Both the position numbers and the translations under genes were made by a program. 64,000 bases of DNA. It comes from Anodontia alba. Its lineage: Eukaryota; Mollusca; Bivalvia; Lucinida; Lucinidae. The notes under the pieces were generated by a model. The model saw nothing but the letters and a program-made list of their open reading frames with translations, was not told the origin of the DNA and made no database searches. The DNA lies in NCBI GenBank assembly GCA_964016985.1, contig OZ024825.1, positions 42,547,668 through 42,611,667 of the forward strand, read 5' to 3'. Below, in pieces: positions 10,194-20,204 of the stretch; position 1 is the first letter of the stretch; every line of letters begins with the position of its first letter.

Positions 10194-10378
10194 CCAAACT
10201 ATTAGCAAAAGCAAAAAAGCTGAAATAAAGCAAAGGTAACCATTGGAGATTTAAAATTATTCAATAAAAGCAGCGAATCAAAGCACTGACAGCACTGATG
10301 TGTCAGCTGTCTCTGAGTGTAGACTGGAATAATGGTCCTTAACAGTGACTTACAAGGATGTGATAAAAAGTAATGCAC

Positions 10379-10649
10379 CCATGCTGTTAATCCATATATG
10401 CCTAGCTTCCCATAAAAGGGACATTGGCAAACAGTGTAGACCCAGACCAGACGCCGGTGTCTGGTTACTTTTTATTATCACTTTTGTTTTATAGAAATTC
10501 CTGTAGATATTGCAAACACTGTAGACCCAGACTACAGGAATTTCTATAAAACAAAAGTGATAATAAAAAGTAACCAGACACCATGCTATTAAAAACCGAC
10601 TGGTCCAAAGAGTTAAGGTAGAAGAGTCCACTCGGCGTAAATGAGTTAA
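10379..10649. repeat. H2 element rearranged into a 50-bp perfect inverted repeat
   Basis: The H2 ends (TTAATCCATATATGCCTAGC ... GTAAATGAGTTAA) enclose two exactly complementary 50-base arms at 10456-10505 and 10533-10582, starting GGTGTCTGGTTACTTTTT and ending GTAACCAGACACC. The loop is 27 bases. The arms come from the H2 right flank, so one side was copied in inverted orientation. Confidence 0.85.
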
Positions 10650-10887
10650 ATGCCAAACAATCTTACATATAGGGTACAATCTCGGTCCAGATCTGGACTC
10701 TGAGATTTAATTAGTTAATTGGTCAAAGGTTATTATTATCAGCATCATATGAATTTGCCCCCTAGGGTGTAATTAATAGCAGCTGTCTGCAGTTGTGGTG
10801 GACAGCAGCGAGAAAATCTTGAGTCTATGAACACCTGTGATGTATAGATAAAATAATGTAAAACACCAACTTTACTGTGTGTATATA

Positions 10888-12167
10888 CGAGGGTGAGTCA
10901 ATAAGTAACCAGCCTAACTTATTTCCGGTTGAGATCCACCTCTTCTTTTTCGATGTAATTGCACTCTAGTGTGATGCACTTAGACCAACGGTGTTCAAGT
11001 GCCATCAGCCCAGAACTGAAAAAGTCAGGGTCCTTTCCATTGAACCACTCCTCAACTGCCGTCACGACTTCTTCATCGGACCGGAAATGAAGTCCACGGA
11101 TATCCTTTTTCAAGTTTGGGAATAGGAAGAAGTCGCTAGGAGCTAGGTCAGGCGAATAGGCAGGATGTGGTATTAATTCATACCCGTTTCGCTCTACAGC
11201 ATCCATTGCAACTTTGCAAGTGTGGACTCTCGCGTTGTCCTGTTGCAGCAAAACACCTTTAGAGAGTTTACCTCGGCGTTTTTCACGGATGGCGGTTCTC
11301 AGCTGGTCTAACAAGTTTGCATAGTACACTCCAGTTATTATACTTCTCTTGGGTAAAAAGTCCAACATAATAACGCCTTTTGCGTCCCAAAATACTGTGG
11401 CCATCACCTTGCCAGCAGATGGTTGCGTCTTGAACTTCTTTGGCCTCGGGGACCCAGGCCCTACCCACTGACGACTCTGAGATTTATTCTCTGGCTCATG
11501 ATAATGAACCCAAGTCTCATCTACAGTCACCAGACGCAAAAGAAAATCATCTTTTGGCCTAAAACGCTTCAGCAAGGCGCTGCATACTGATGCTCTGGTT
11601 GCAATTTGCTCATCGCTAAGGGATTTGGGGACCCAACGGCCTGTTAGCTTGCGCATACCTAAACGCTCATGTAAGATTGTTGAAACGCTACCATGTGAAA
11701 TGCCTAATGCCTGTGCTATTTCTTCCACCTGAATTCGCCTATCAAAGTATACCAGATCCCGAACTTTCTTACACATTTCTTCGTCGGTGGCATCCAGTGG
11801 GCGTCCAGACCTGGCTTCATCTTCTAAAGACGTTCTACCGCGTTTGAATTCCCCTACCCAGAATTTAACCTGAGCATAAGATGGTGCAGAAGACCCATAA
11901 ACATCGGTTAACTCGCCGTGTATTTCCTTGCCTGTTTTACCTTTTAAATACAAGTACCGAATTACAGCACGGTACTCAACTTTAGATGAAAAGCATGCCT
12001 TTGCATCACTAGCCATGTTTGACATTCAAAATCTTATTAAAGAATGACTCGATACGTGTACAATTTTGTACCCATGTATAAAACATATATTGAACAAAGC
12101 ATGAAAATCGTGACCGTCTCGGTCCATCGGAAATGGGATAGGCTGGTCATTTATTGACACGCCCTCG
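10888..12167 (-). mobile_element. mariner (DD34D) transposon, family M1, copy 1
   Basis: A 1280-bp element bounded by TA on both sides (10886-10887 and 12168-12169). Terminal inverted repeats of about 29 bp start CGAGGGTGAGTCAATAA at the left and read CGAGGGCGTGTCAATAA from the right, with four mismatches. It encloses one complete transposase gene. Copies of the same family lie at 17770-19027 and 55825-57091. Confidence 0.95.
10919..12025 (-). CDS. mariner transposase, apparently intact
   Basis: 368 residues with no stop or frameshift. An N-terminal helix-turn-helix region contains VEYRAVIRYLYLKGKTGKEI and a second HTH has VEEIAQALGISHGSVSTIL, for binding the terminal repeats. The catalytic core has VTVDETWVHYHEPE (first Asp), LLQQDNARVHT (second Asp) and YSPDLAPSDFFLFPNLKK (third Asp). 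Exactly 34 residues separate the second and third Asp, the mariner DD34D signature. The protein cuts and pastes the flanking element at TA sites in the nucleus. The ATG gives MSNMASDAK; Met4 is an alternative start. This copy could still be active, unlike the two related broken copies in the window. Confidence 0.95.
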   Translation of the reverse strand: MSNMASDAKACFSSKVEYRAVIRYLYLKGKTGKEIHGELTDVYGSSAPSYAQVKFWVGEFKRGRTSLEDEARSGRPLDATDEEMCKKVRDLVYFDRRIQVEEIAQALGISHGSVSTILHERLGMRKLTGRWVPKSLSDEQIATRASVCSALLKRFRPKDDFLLRLVTVDETWVHYHEPENKSQSRQWVGPGSPRPKKFKTQPSAGKVMATVFWDAKGVIMLDFLPKRSIITGVYYANLLDQLRTAIREKRRGKLSKGVLLQQDNARVHTCKVAMDAVERNGYELIPHPAYSPDLAPSDFFLFPNLKKDIRGLHFRSDEEVVTAVEEWFNGKDPDFFSSGLMALEHRWSKCITLECNYIEKEEVDLNRK

Positions 12168-12169
12168 TA

Positions 12170-12420
12170 TACATGTAGCAAATTTATTTCATTCAGCGGT
12201 CACAAGACAAACATTTATTATTTGACAACAATAGTACAAAGATTAGAATTTGAATAGAATATTCAATATACATAATATTCAATAAAATAAAAATTCATTC
12301 AGTTAAAAACTATTGTATGAGCCATGTGACAAGAAAACCAACAATATTTGACCAGTAAGCCCAGAGGACTTCTGCACAATCATATTAGAGCCTACGCTGT
12401 CCGCAAGAAGAATTCATAGG
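12170..12420. other. No feature seen
   Basis: AT-rich flank of the mariner copy. Confidence 0.3.
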
Positions 12421-12429
12421 TACTTAGCT

Positions 12430-12508
12430 ATCCAGATAGCACTCAGCGAAGACTCAGATCAGACTGGACGGATGACCAGGCTGGTCGGAGTCTTCGCTGG
12501 GCACACAG
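12430..12508. repeat. H4 foldback repeat
   Basis: CAGCGAAGACTCAGATCAGA faces GGTCGGAGTCTTCGCTGGGC around a GGACGGATGACCAG centre. Confidence 0.75.
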
Positions 12509-12528
12509 ACCATATTGTTGGTTTTGCC

Positions 12529-12804
12529 ATCACAAAAACATACCTATATAACTTAGACCCCCTTAAAACCCACTTTTATATAGTAAAACTAGGGTTTACA
12601 GGGGTATACATTATTTTTCATATTTCCGCTCAAAACATAGATTGTGGGTACACGTTAGAACCGCCTGGGCGGGACGGCTGTATCGAATAGCCACAATCTA
12701 TGTTTTGAGAAGAAATATAAAAAATATCAGAAATTTTATCTGAAAACTTTCAGTTTTTGGTGGTGAAATTTTCGGTAAATTTGAATAGGCGTTTTTTCGT
12801 AATG
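12529..12804. repeat. H1 foldback repeat
   Basis: CATCACAAAAACATACCTAT start, TAGAACCGCCTGGGCGGGACGG centre (partly mutated), GAATAGGCGTTTTTTCGTAATG end. Confidence 0.85.
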
Positions 12805-13037
12805 CCATGCCAGGGCTCAAATTATTATGCGCTATACAGATGAATATATATTTCAGCCAAAAATAAACATGCACTTTTATTTCAGATCAAATGCTCAAAA
12901 TGACACTAGTATATCTCAAAATGACACTTGTGTTTCAATGTACAAATGTCTGCTTTTAATTTAACACAGTGTATTAATTATCTGGATTTAATAAATTATA
13001 TACCGTGATAACCTTAAGTATTGGGCGAGATAGGCCT

Positions 13038-13097
13038 TTGCAAAGAGTGAAGACCCAGATCAAAATACGGCATCTGATCAGGGTCTACACTGTTTGC
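13038..13097. repeat. H2 hairpin core
   Basis: TTGCAAAGAGTGAAGACCCA with GGGTCTACACTGTTTGC; the GC loop is reduced to ATACGGCAT. Confidence 0.65.
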
Positions 13098-13146
13098 CAT
13101 ACACACAGCAATATTTTAGATAGATCAACGGGCAGCAAAATGGGCT

Positions 13147-13352
13147 ACAGTAAAACCTGTATAAGACAGCCACCTTTGAAATTGACCTTAGTGGTTGATG
13201 TGGAAAGGTGATTGTCTTATAAAGGTACATGTCATGTAATTTTGCTAGCAAATTTACATGACATGTACCTTTATAAGACAGACAACTTTTTCCACATCAA
13301 CCACTATTTAAAGTCAGTCTCGAAGGTGGCTCTCTTACACAGGTTTTACTGT
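13147..13352. repeat. H7 foldback repeat, 'TGTATAAGACAG' interior
   Basis: Ends ACAGTAAAACCTGTATAAGA and AGGTTTTACTGT are inverted. The interior arms (GGTACATGTCATGTAA and TTACATGACATGTACC) meet at GCTAGC. Confidence 0.85.
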
Positions 13353-13359
13353 ATTTCAA

Positions 13360-13900
13360 ATTTTAGGACAAATATATTAGGTAGATAAGGTGTCCCAATA
13401 CTTAGGGTAAATACGGTATATTAGAAAATGACACAAAACAAAGAAAAACATAGTACACAATAATTAGGGTACATATGGTACATTGTACGAACTTTACACA
13501 GTTGCAAATTCAACCACAACAGAAAACAAACAAGAGCTGTCAGAAGACAATGCAGCTCGCCGGAAAGGGCTGATCGGATAAGAAAACAATCTTTTATTAA
13601 GATTAAATGCAGAACTTAAACTTAAACATAGCTGTAAACAACAGAGACTTACGATACAGGACAGAAACTTAGAATGTTATAAACGAATGGTAAAGTTTAT
13701 ATGTGAGAATGATAGAATTTTAGAATCTAAAGGAGACCATTGTTACAAACAGACGCATAAAGATTACTTATTGTTCAAGGATTACACTGCTTGGAGTCTC
13801 TGGCTCTCAGACATCTCTGAATAGAGAGTCTACGGACAAAATTTTAAATAAGCATTTATAGCTCAAAAATGACCACATAGTATGAACAGAAATCTATAAA
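13360..13900. other. No gene seen
   Basis: AT-rich, without a supported ORF or inverted repeat. Confidence 0.3.
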
Positions 13901-13904
13901 TTTC

Positions 13905-14761
13905 TGTACATTTTACTCAGTTGGACCCTTCTAAGCGGCTTTTCAAAAGTTTGCATGCACGCAATCTTAACATGCGTGAGTTTTTTTTGCTCCTTCTAGA
14001 GCATATGTGGGACCAATCTAGCACTTTTCTTCTTCGATTTCAAAATATTTCGCAGAATGCGCAATACAGATGCTTTGGAAATTCCAACTATGTCCGCAGT
14101 CTGCTGAGAAGTATATCTAGCGTCAGATTTTACTATTTGTTTTTACAACAATCCTTGGACTACTTGCAGCCGGCCTCGGTGGCCCAGTTGGATGCGCGTC
14201 CGACTGGAGACCAGGAGGTCGCGGGTTCGATCCCCGCCGAGGTCGACAACATTCTTTCGTGGAGATTGATCATGAAATATTTTCTACGGTCATTCTCTCC
14301 CTTCCGCTGATTCAAGAAGGGCAGTTGTCAGTTTCTGGCGAAAGAATGTGCACAATACTGGTTAACCGCTTAGAGGACTAAGCCTGCCCAGTAAACGTGT
14401 GGTTAGGTAAATTGACCGCGCTCGATATGACCCCATTGGATTGACTGGGCCGTAAAACCTCAACACAAACAATGGACTAGTTGCAGACTTAGGTCGACCT
14501 GATTTAGGTGCATTTTAACAGACTCCACGACTGCAATAAATTTCCTTATCCTTCTGTAAACTGTGGAAAAGGACATTTCACTATTACCATAAACAGAGCA
14601 TATGTCAGCATAAATGTCCTTTGAACCTCTACTGAGTCTAAAAATGCGCTCTTAATGTAAGCCCTGATTTCGTTCGCATTTTTGACACTTTCCCCAGCCA
14701 TTTTGTCTAACCCCCTACGAGTAGGGTTTGTGCAAATGTAAATGGATATTTTGGTTGACAA
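13905..14761 (-). pseudogene. mariner-like transposase fossil, N-terminal half, split by a SINE
   Basis: Minus-strand frames read MAGESVKNANEIRAYIKS then a CPFPQFTEG segment (14546-14700), and after the SINE at 14170-14472 a second HTH, QQTADIVGISKASVLRIL, followed by ARLVPHML and EQKK (about 13975-14130). This order matches the paired HTH DNA-binding region of mariner-family transposases. Frames shift several times and no catalytic domain follows. The left terminal part may be the palindrome at 14747-14925. Confidence 0.7.
14170..14472 (+). mobile_element. tRNA-derived SINE, family S1, with target-site duplication
   Basis: Head GCCGGCCTCGGTGGCCCAGT with box A TGGCCCAGTTGG and box B GGTTCGATCCC, then a body and a CCGTAAAACCTCAACACAAA tail. 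A 14-base direct repeat TGGACTA(C/G)TTGCAG flanks it at 14156-14169 and 14473-14486, marking insertion by target-primed reverse transcription. The target was already the mariner fossil. Confidence 0.9.
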
Positions 14762-14925
14762 TGCAGCAATGTTGAGAAATCGCCACGGTAATGGTCGAAA
14801 ATGAGTGGTTACGCATTAGAGCTGTAAGTTGTGTTTTTATTTATTTAGATATAATGCGTAACCACTCATTTTCGACCCTTCCAGTGTCGATTTCTCAACA
14901 ATGCTGTATTGACAACCAAAATATC
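14747..14925. repeat. Foldback palindrome next to the mariner fossil
   Basis: TTGACAATGCAGCAATGTTGAG and GAGTGGTTACGCATTA are answered by TAATGCGTAACCACTC and CTCAACAATGCTGTATTGAC. It could be the old terminal repeat of the fossil element in doubled form; this is inference. Confidence 0.65.
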
Positions 14926-15590
14926 TATAACACAAATAGTCATATGTGTCTATCGTGTGTGCGTGATGATATGCAAAGCGCAAAATTAAGTATTAAGTAA
15001 AGGACAATAAACACCACGAATTTCCCCGAATTTCCCAGGTTTTCTATGGCTTTCGGTACACCTTCAGCACGCAAAAAATATTTCAGCCAATATGAGTAAA
15101 GTAGGTAGGTAAGATTTACTCCACAGACGCCAATATCAATGGGCTGTTGAATGTAATTCCCCGTTTTTCAAATAATTTCCTCAAAACATTTATATCGCTC
15201 ATGAAACACAGAAAATGCAAAGTTTTTTTACCTTAAAATTTTGAGTCATCGAATGCCTAACCGATGTCGCTCTAATTTTTTCACGAACTTAACCGATGGT
15301 TACGCATTCATTCGTTTAGTAGTGTTGATTCTACAAATTATTACACTGCATGAGCGATTCTTGGCATTCGATGTATTTTAATTTAAAACTGTCCAGTCCA
15401 ATAAATGTTTGGTGCTCTGAGCTGGACATGGATTTTGGTACCAAGGGTGATAACTCGGAAAAATGCAAATAAGGGCGTTTTCACGCACTAAATTTATCCA
15501 AACATAGATAACTTCAAAGAATTTGACAAAACTCCTTCAGTTCGTATGGAGAATATGGCTCAATCATGTATTTTGTAAGTGCTCATAACT
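14926..15590. other. No feature seen
   Basis: No supported gene or repeat. Confidence 0.3.
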
Positions 15591-15591
15591 A

Positions 15592-16108
15592 TCCCAGCGG
15601 GCACACAATGTTGAATATTTGAATTCTAAGTACATTTACAGAATTAACCATATAGTTAACTATTATGACGTAATGTAATTTATCCTTCAATGAATATATT
15701 GGCTCACGCGACGTCAGATGATAATTAAGTGCCGTCAAAATAAACAATGGTTTTCTCCTAAAATGAATGGACGATGGTGACGTTATGACGTCAACGACGC
15801 TGCTTGCAATTGTTTTCTAGTTTCAATTTTAGTCCTCGAATCAGATTGTTTCGTCAAATAATGGATGGAAAATAATATAAATGCAGGCAATAAAGGTAAT
15901 ATTTAACGTTCATTGAACTGTGAACAACACTGGGTCGCGTGCAACGTTTACATGAATTCCTCGGGTATCACTTTTAATTTGCTCGTGACCCGATGTGGTT
16001 CATACTTCAATGAACGTTAAAAATTACCTTCATTTCTTAATTCAACGTCCTTAACGTTGATTCAACGTTGAAACTACGTTATTTCAACGCTGTGTGCCTG
16101 CTGGGATG
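15592..16108. repeat. H5 foldback element with long interior
   Basis: Outer ends CCCAGCGGGCACACAATGTTGA and CAACGCTGTGTGCCTGCTGGGA match H5, but here they enclose about 400 bp. Inside lies a second palindrome (about 15894-16030), GGTAATATTTAACGTTCATTG facing CAATGAACGTTAAAAATTACC. Confidence 0.7.
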
Positions 16109-16363
16109 AAACTATTGACCAACATATCTCAACGTTTGCAAAGAACACAACACCATACTGAAATGTATAAGTCATTCAAATTTGGTGATGCTCCCTTGAT
16201 CTAAAATTATACAATAAAATATAATGCAGGAATACGTGAAAGATATTTATGCGCGACTTTACTACCAGTGTATTCTTCTCTTCATCTGATCACTTTCTAA
16301 CTACCATTACCGCCTTTCATAAGTGTAAAGAAAAAGTAAATATACATGGATCCCACTAGTCAG

Positions 16364-16401
<38 letters not shown>

Positions 16402-17020
16402 ATGCTAAGGATATAAGATATTCATTCACATAATGTGTTCTAAGCGTAGATCAAGCTTTTTTCTGAAAGTTAATACTTGTATCTGCTATTACTATAGAAC
16501 AAGTAAAGACTGAACTGTCAGTCGCGTCATAGCAAGTTTACTTCCAGTCGTATCTATATCGGACAGTCAGTCGAACCCTCCTACTCCATATCCAAGCTGT
16601 GATTAACAGGGATGTTTCATTATCTGAAACCTGATATCTTCTAGATTTCATTATCTGCATGTTTGTATAACTAGACAGTAGAGATATTTCCCAGGTAGAG
16701 GCATTCTGAGTTATGGGAGTGATGGGGTGTGGTGGGGAGGGGGTTGCGGTTGGTGGTGGGGCTGGGGCGTTGGCAGGTGGCGGGGTATCCGAAACCTTGT
16801 TTATTGGTTGTTAAGAGGTGAAATCGTACCTCTTTTTTATACCATTGGATGGATTGCAATCAAATTTACTGGGGCCTGCCCTGGGAGAGTTGGAGCTGGA
16901 TAAAAGTATGCGAGATGAGTCACGAAATGATAAGGGGACTGTATTTTTTAGTTTATTTATTCCTATGTTTATTCATTTTACAGATTTGCATCATGAGAAA
17001 ATAAGAATAGCCTATGATAG
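16109..17020. other. No gene seen; poly(A) and G-rich runs
   Basis: Poly(A) at 16363-16400 and a G-rich stretch at about 16722-16785; otherwise nothing recognised. Confidence 0.35.

Positions 17021-17021
<1 letters not shown>

Positions 17022-17093
<72 letters not shown>
17022..17093. repeat. (CA)n microsatellite
   Basis: About 35 uninterrupted CA units. Confidence 0.97.
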
Positions 17094-17257
17094 GAACTAT
17101 ATAGCACGCCGTCGCAAAATCCAGACACACACATAAACACATCGCTCCCCAGAGTAAGGGACATAATACGTGGTTTAGACTTTACGAGGGTCCTGCAAAA
17201 AGTTTTATCACTGGGTTCGGATTACTTCAGTGCTACGTTTTATCAAACATATTTTTA

Positions 17258-17659
17258 TTACAAACCTTCAAAGTATTGCCCCTTTACTGAAACACATTTT
17301 TGTAAGCTTTTTACCCAGTCGCGAAAAGCAGATAAATAGTCTTCTTTTGGTATCTGTTGGAGACACTGATAAATAGCGCTGCCAAGAGAACTTCTAGACG
17401 TATACTTATTTCCAGTAAGCATTTTCTTAAGCCTTGGAAATAAAAAGAAGTCACAGGGACTCAGGTCAGGTGAATAAGGTGGATGGTTTAAAACTTTCAC
17501 CTTTTTAGAAGCCAAAAGAAGACTTTTTTTTTTAGAAGACTTAACAACCTCACACCTATGAAAGGAGGCGTTGTCATGTAAAAGATGGACTCCTGACCAT
17601 CCTTTGCTTGGTCCATGTTCCAATGTAACAAGTAAATTGGTCAGTGTATATGACTGCAT
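17258..17659 (-). pseudogene. M2 transposase, C-terminal catalytic part
   Basis: 133 residues containing HLLHDNASFHRCEVV (second Asp) and NHPPYSPDLSPCDFFLFPRL (third Asp), followed by the usual KKMLTGNKY and WVKSLQKCVSVKGQYFEGL tail. The two Asp residues are 40 residues apart, not 34, because of a Lys/Ser/Leu-rich stretch over a T-run at 17523-17533. The part carrying the first Asp and the DNA-binding domain is absent. Confidence 0.85.
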
Positions 17660-17769
17660 CTATTTCAATTTGAAATAACACGGTCAGTTGGAAAGGAATT
17701 TGAATGAAATAAACGGGTATCGTTAGCTATTCAAAACACCATTCAAGTGCAGTAAAGCATTTCAAAATA

Positions 17770-19027
17770 CGAGGGTGAGTCAATAAGTAACCAGCCTAAC
17801 TTATTTCCGGTTGAGATCCACCTCTTCTTTTTCGATGTAATTGCCCTCTAGTGTGATGCACTTAGACCAACGGTGGTCAAGTGCCATCAGCCCAGAAATG
17901 AAAAAGTCAGGGTCCTTTCCATTGACCCACTCCTCAACTGCCGTCACGACTTCTTCATCAGACCGGAAATGAAGTCCACGGATATCCTTTTTCAAGTTTG
18001 GGAATAGGAAGAAGTCGCTAGGAGCTAGGTCAGGCGAATAGGCAGGATATGGTATTAATTCATACCCGTTTCGCTCTACAGCATCCATTGCAACTTTGCA
18101 AGTTGGGACGACTCTTGCGTTGTCCTGTTGCAGCAAAACACCTTTAGAGAGTTTACCTCGGCGTTTTTCACGGATGGCGGTTCTCAGCTGGTCTAACAAG
18201 TTTGCATAGTACACTCCAGTTATTATACTTCTCTTGGGTAAAAAGTCCAACATAATAACGCCTTTTGCGTCCCAAAATACTGTGCCAGCAGATGGTTGCG
18301 TCTTGAACGTCTTTGCCCTCGGGGACCAAGGCCCTACCTACTGACGACTCTGAGCTTTATTCTCTGGCTCAGAATAATGGACCCGTCTCATCAACAGTCA
18401 CCAGACGCAAAAGAAAATCATCTTTTGACCTAAAACGCTTCAACAAGGCGCTGCATACTGATGCTCTGGTTGCAATTTGCTCATCGCTAAGGGGTTTGGG
18501 GACCCAACGGGATGTTAGCTTGCGCATACCTAAACGATCATGTAAGATTGTTGAAACGCTACCATGTGAAATGCTTAATGCCTGCGCTATTTCTTCCACC
18601 TGAATTCGCCTATCAGAGTATACTAGATCCCGAACTTCCTTACACATTTCTTCGTCGGTGGCATCCAGTGGGCGTCCAGACCTGGCTTCATCTTCTAAAG
18701 ACGTTCTACCGCGTTTGAATTCCCCTACCCAGAATTTAACCTGAGCATATGGTGCAGAAGACCCATAAACATCGGCTAACTCGCCGTGTATTTCCTTGCC
18801 TGTTTTACCTTTTAAATACAAGTACCGAATTACAGCACGATACTCAACTTTAGATGAAAAGCATGCCTTTGCATCACTAGCCATGTTTGACATTCAATAT
18901 CTTATTAAAGAATAACTCGATACGTGTGCAATTTTGTACCCATATATATTGAAACAAAGCATGAAAATCATGACCGTCTCGGTCCATCGGAGATGGGATA
19001 GGCTGGTTACTTATTGACTCACTCTTG
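17770..19027 (-). mobile_element. mariner M1, copy 2, nested in M2
   Basis: Flanked by TA (17768-17769, 19028-19029). Left end CGAGGGTGAGTCAATAAGT; right end read inwards CAAGAGTGAGTCAATAAGT, two mismatches over 29 bp. 1258 bp. Confidence 0.95.
17801..18893 (-). pseudogene. M1 transposase, frameshifted
   Basis: Same protein as the intact copy at 10919-12025 but broken. Frame A (18369-18893) runs from MSNMASDAK to VTVDETG, where the first catalytic Asp is kept and small deletions shift the frame near 18290-18390. Frame B (17801-18253) resumes at MLDFLPKRS and keeps QQDNAR and SPDLAPSD. An insertion after DNAR turns RVHT into RVVPT, and one Ser of SSAPSYAQ is lost to a small in-frame deletion. 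Not expected to be active. Confidence 0.92.
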
Positions 19028-19159
19028 TATACCTGGGATAAAACTAAAGAAGTCTATTAGTGACAGAACTTTTTGCACGGCCCTCGTACCAGAGAATTAG
19101 TTCCTTAGCATTGTTTCTTGAACTCTGTTATAAGGCTATACAGTATCACACAGCTACTA

Positions 19160-19228
19160 TAGCTGGCAGGCACGCATCGTTGCAACGTTGAAACAAAGCT
19201 GTTTGAACGTTGTATGTCCACTGGGTCT
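19160..19228. repeat. H5 half copy
   Basis: GCAACGTTGAAAC ... GTTTGAACGTTGTATGTCCACTGGG, only the right arm well preserved. Confidence 0.5.
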
Positions 19229-19375
19229 AGAATGTACCAGTAGTTCCTTCTTGTCTTCTATGACTTTTAAGAGTATCCAGTATCAGACACCCGCATTTCT
19301 AAACTGAAGCATATGGCACTCTAGGCTGTCTCCAGTCTCCAGTGACTAAATATTCGCTCTTCTTATTCTGTTTGA

Positions 19376-19512
19376 TAATGCACTAAAATAAAACCTAAAT
19401 AATATCACGACTAAAAGGCTGGTCACTAGCCAAAATAATTTCATGACACTATAGTGACCAGCCTTTATAGTCATGATATTATTTTGGTTTTATTTTAGTG
19501 GATTATCAAACA
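19376..19512. repeat. Foldback palindrome
   Basis: GATAATGCACTAAAATAAAACC and AAAGGCTGGTCACTA are complementary to the right arms TAGTGACCAGCCTTTAT and GGTTTTATTTTAGTGGATTATC. Confidence 0.8.
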
Positions 19513-19634
19513 GGATTATAAGAATAAATATTTAGTCACTAAAGACTGGAGCCAGTCTAATGGCACCCTGGTGCTTCGAAACTCTTACTTCTCTCTTTAT
19601 CTAAAGACTACACCAGAAATTTAACTCATTAAAT

Positions 19635-19823
19635 TTTACTACTCTCTGGCCAATGCAGAAGACGACAAACTGATGATATTTTACTTATTTTTCCCAGAAA
19701 ACAGGCTTTGAGATTTCATGCAAATTGTCTCCTGAGAGGACAATTTGTATGAAGTATCAAAGCCTATTGTCTGGAAAAAATAAGAAAAAGTATGTCAAAA
19801 ATGTCGTCTGTTGAAGCGTTAAT
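19635..19823. repeat. H3 foldback repeat
   Basis: GCAGAAGACGACAAACTGATGA, CAGAAAACAGGCTTTGAGATT, TATCAAAGCCTATTGTCTGG, GTCGTCTGTTGAAGCGTTAA in order. Confidence 0.75.
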
Positions 19824-19957
19824 GTTATAGCACTGAAATCCTTACTGCTTTCTCTGAACTGTGCGAGAAACATCCCTATTGCGTCAAAACCCATACTCAA
19901 GTCTGAATTATCAGAATCCTATTTCATACAAACTAGGGCTACATCGACAAAACAACA

Positions 19958-19962
19958 ACAAC

Positions 19963-19993
<31 letters not shown>

Positions 19994-20200
19994 AATAAAT
20001 AAATAAATAAATAAAATAAAATAAAAAAAACAACACCAACAACAACTAAAAAAAACAAAACAAAACAAAACAAAAAAAAAAAAAAAAAAAAAAAAAAATA
20101 AATAAATAAATAAATAAATAAAATAAAATAAAAAAAACAACACCAACAACAACTAAAAAAAACAAAACAAAACAAAACAAAAAAAAAAAAAAAAAAAAAA
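19958..20200. repeat. A-rich 107-bp tandem duplication
   Basis: Two units, each (AAAT)n then CAACACCAACAACAACTA, (AAAAC)n and a poly(A) run. The period is 107 bp (CAACACCAAC at 20031 and 20138). Confidence 0.9.
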
Positions 20201-20204
20201 CACA

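Larger units (their letters stand above)
17185..19086 (-). mobile_element. mariner-like transposon, family M2, interrupted by an M1 copy
   Basis: Bounded by TA (17183-17184 and 19087-19088). Left end CGAGGGTCCTGCAAAAAGTT matches the inverted right end CGAGGGCCGTGCAAAAAGTT. The left 580 bp carry the C-terminal part of a transposase; an M1 mariner occupies 17770-19027; only about 57 bp of M2 remain to its right, so the N-terminal half of the transposase has been lost. Confidence 0.88.

Noticed and set aside
9921..10239. Three overlapping Ser/Pro/Tyr-rich plus-strand ORFs
   Set aside because: They run through a CCGT/CCAT/CTAT microsatellite in three phases.
14170..14245. Functional tRNA gene
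   Set aside because: tRNA-like promoter boxes only; it is the head of a SINE with target duplication.
13921..14310. 129-aa plus-strand ORF
   Set aside because: It is the antisense of the mariner fossil running into the SINE head.
16818..17339. 173-aa plus-strand ORF with a Thr-His repeat
   Set aside because: Runs through the (CA)n microsatellite and the antisense of the M2 transposase.
18313..18718. Plus-strand ORFs of 96 and 68 aa
   Set aside because: Antisense of the M1 transposase.
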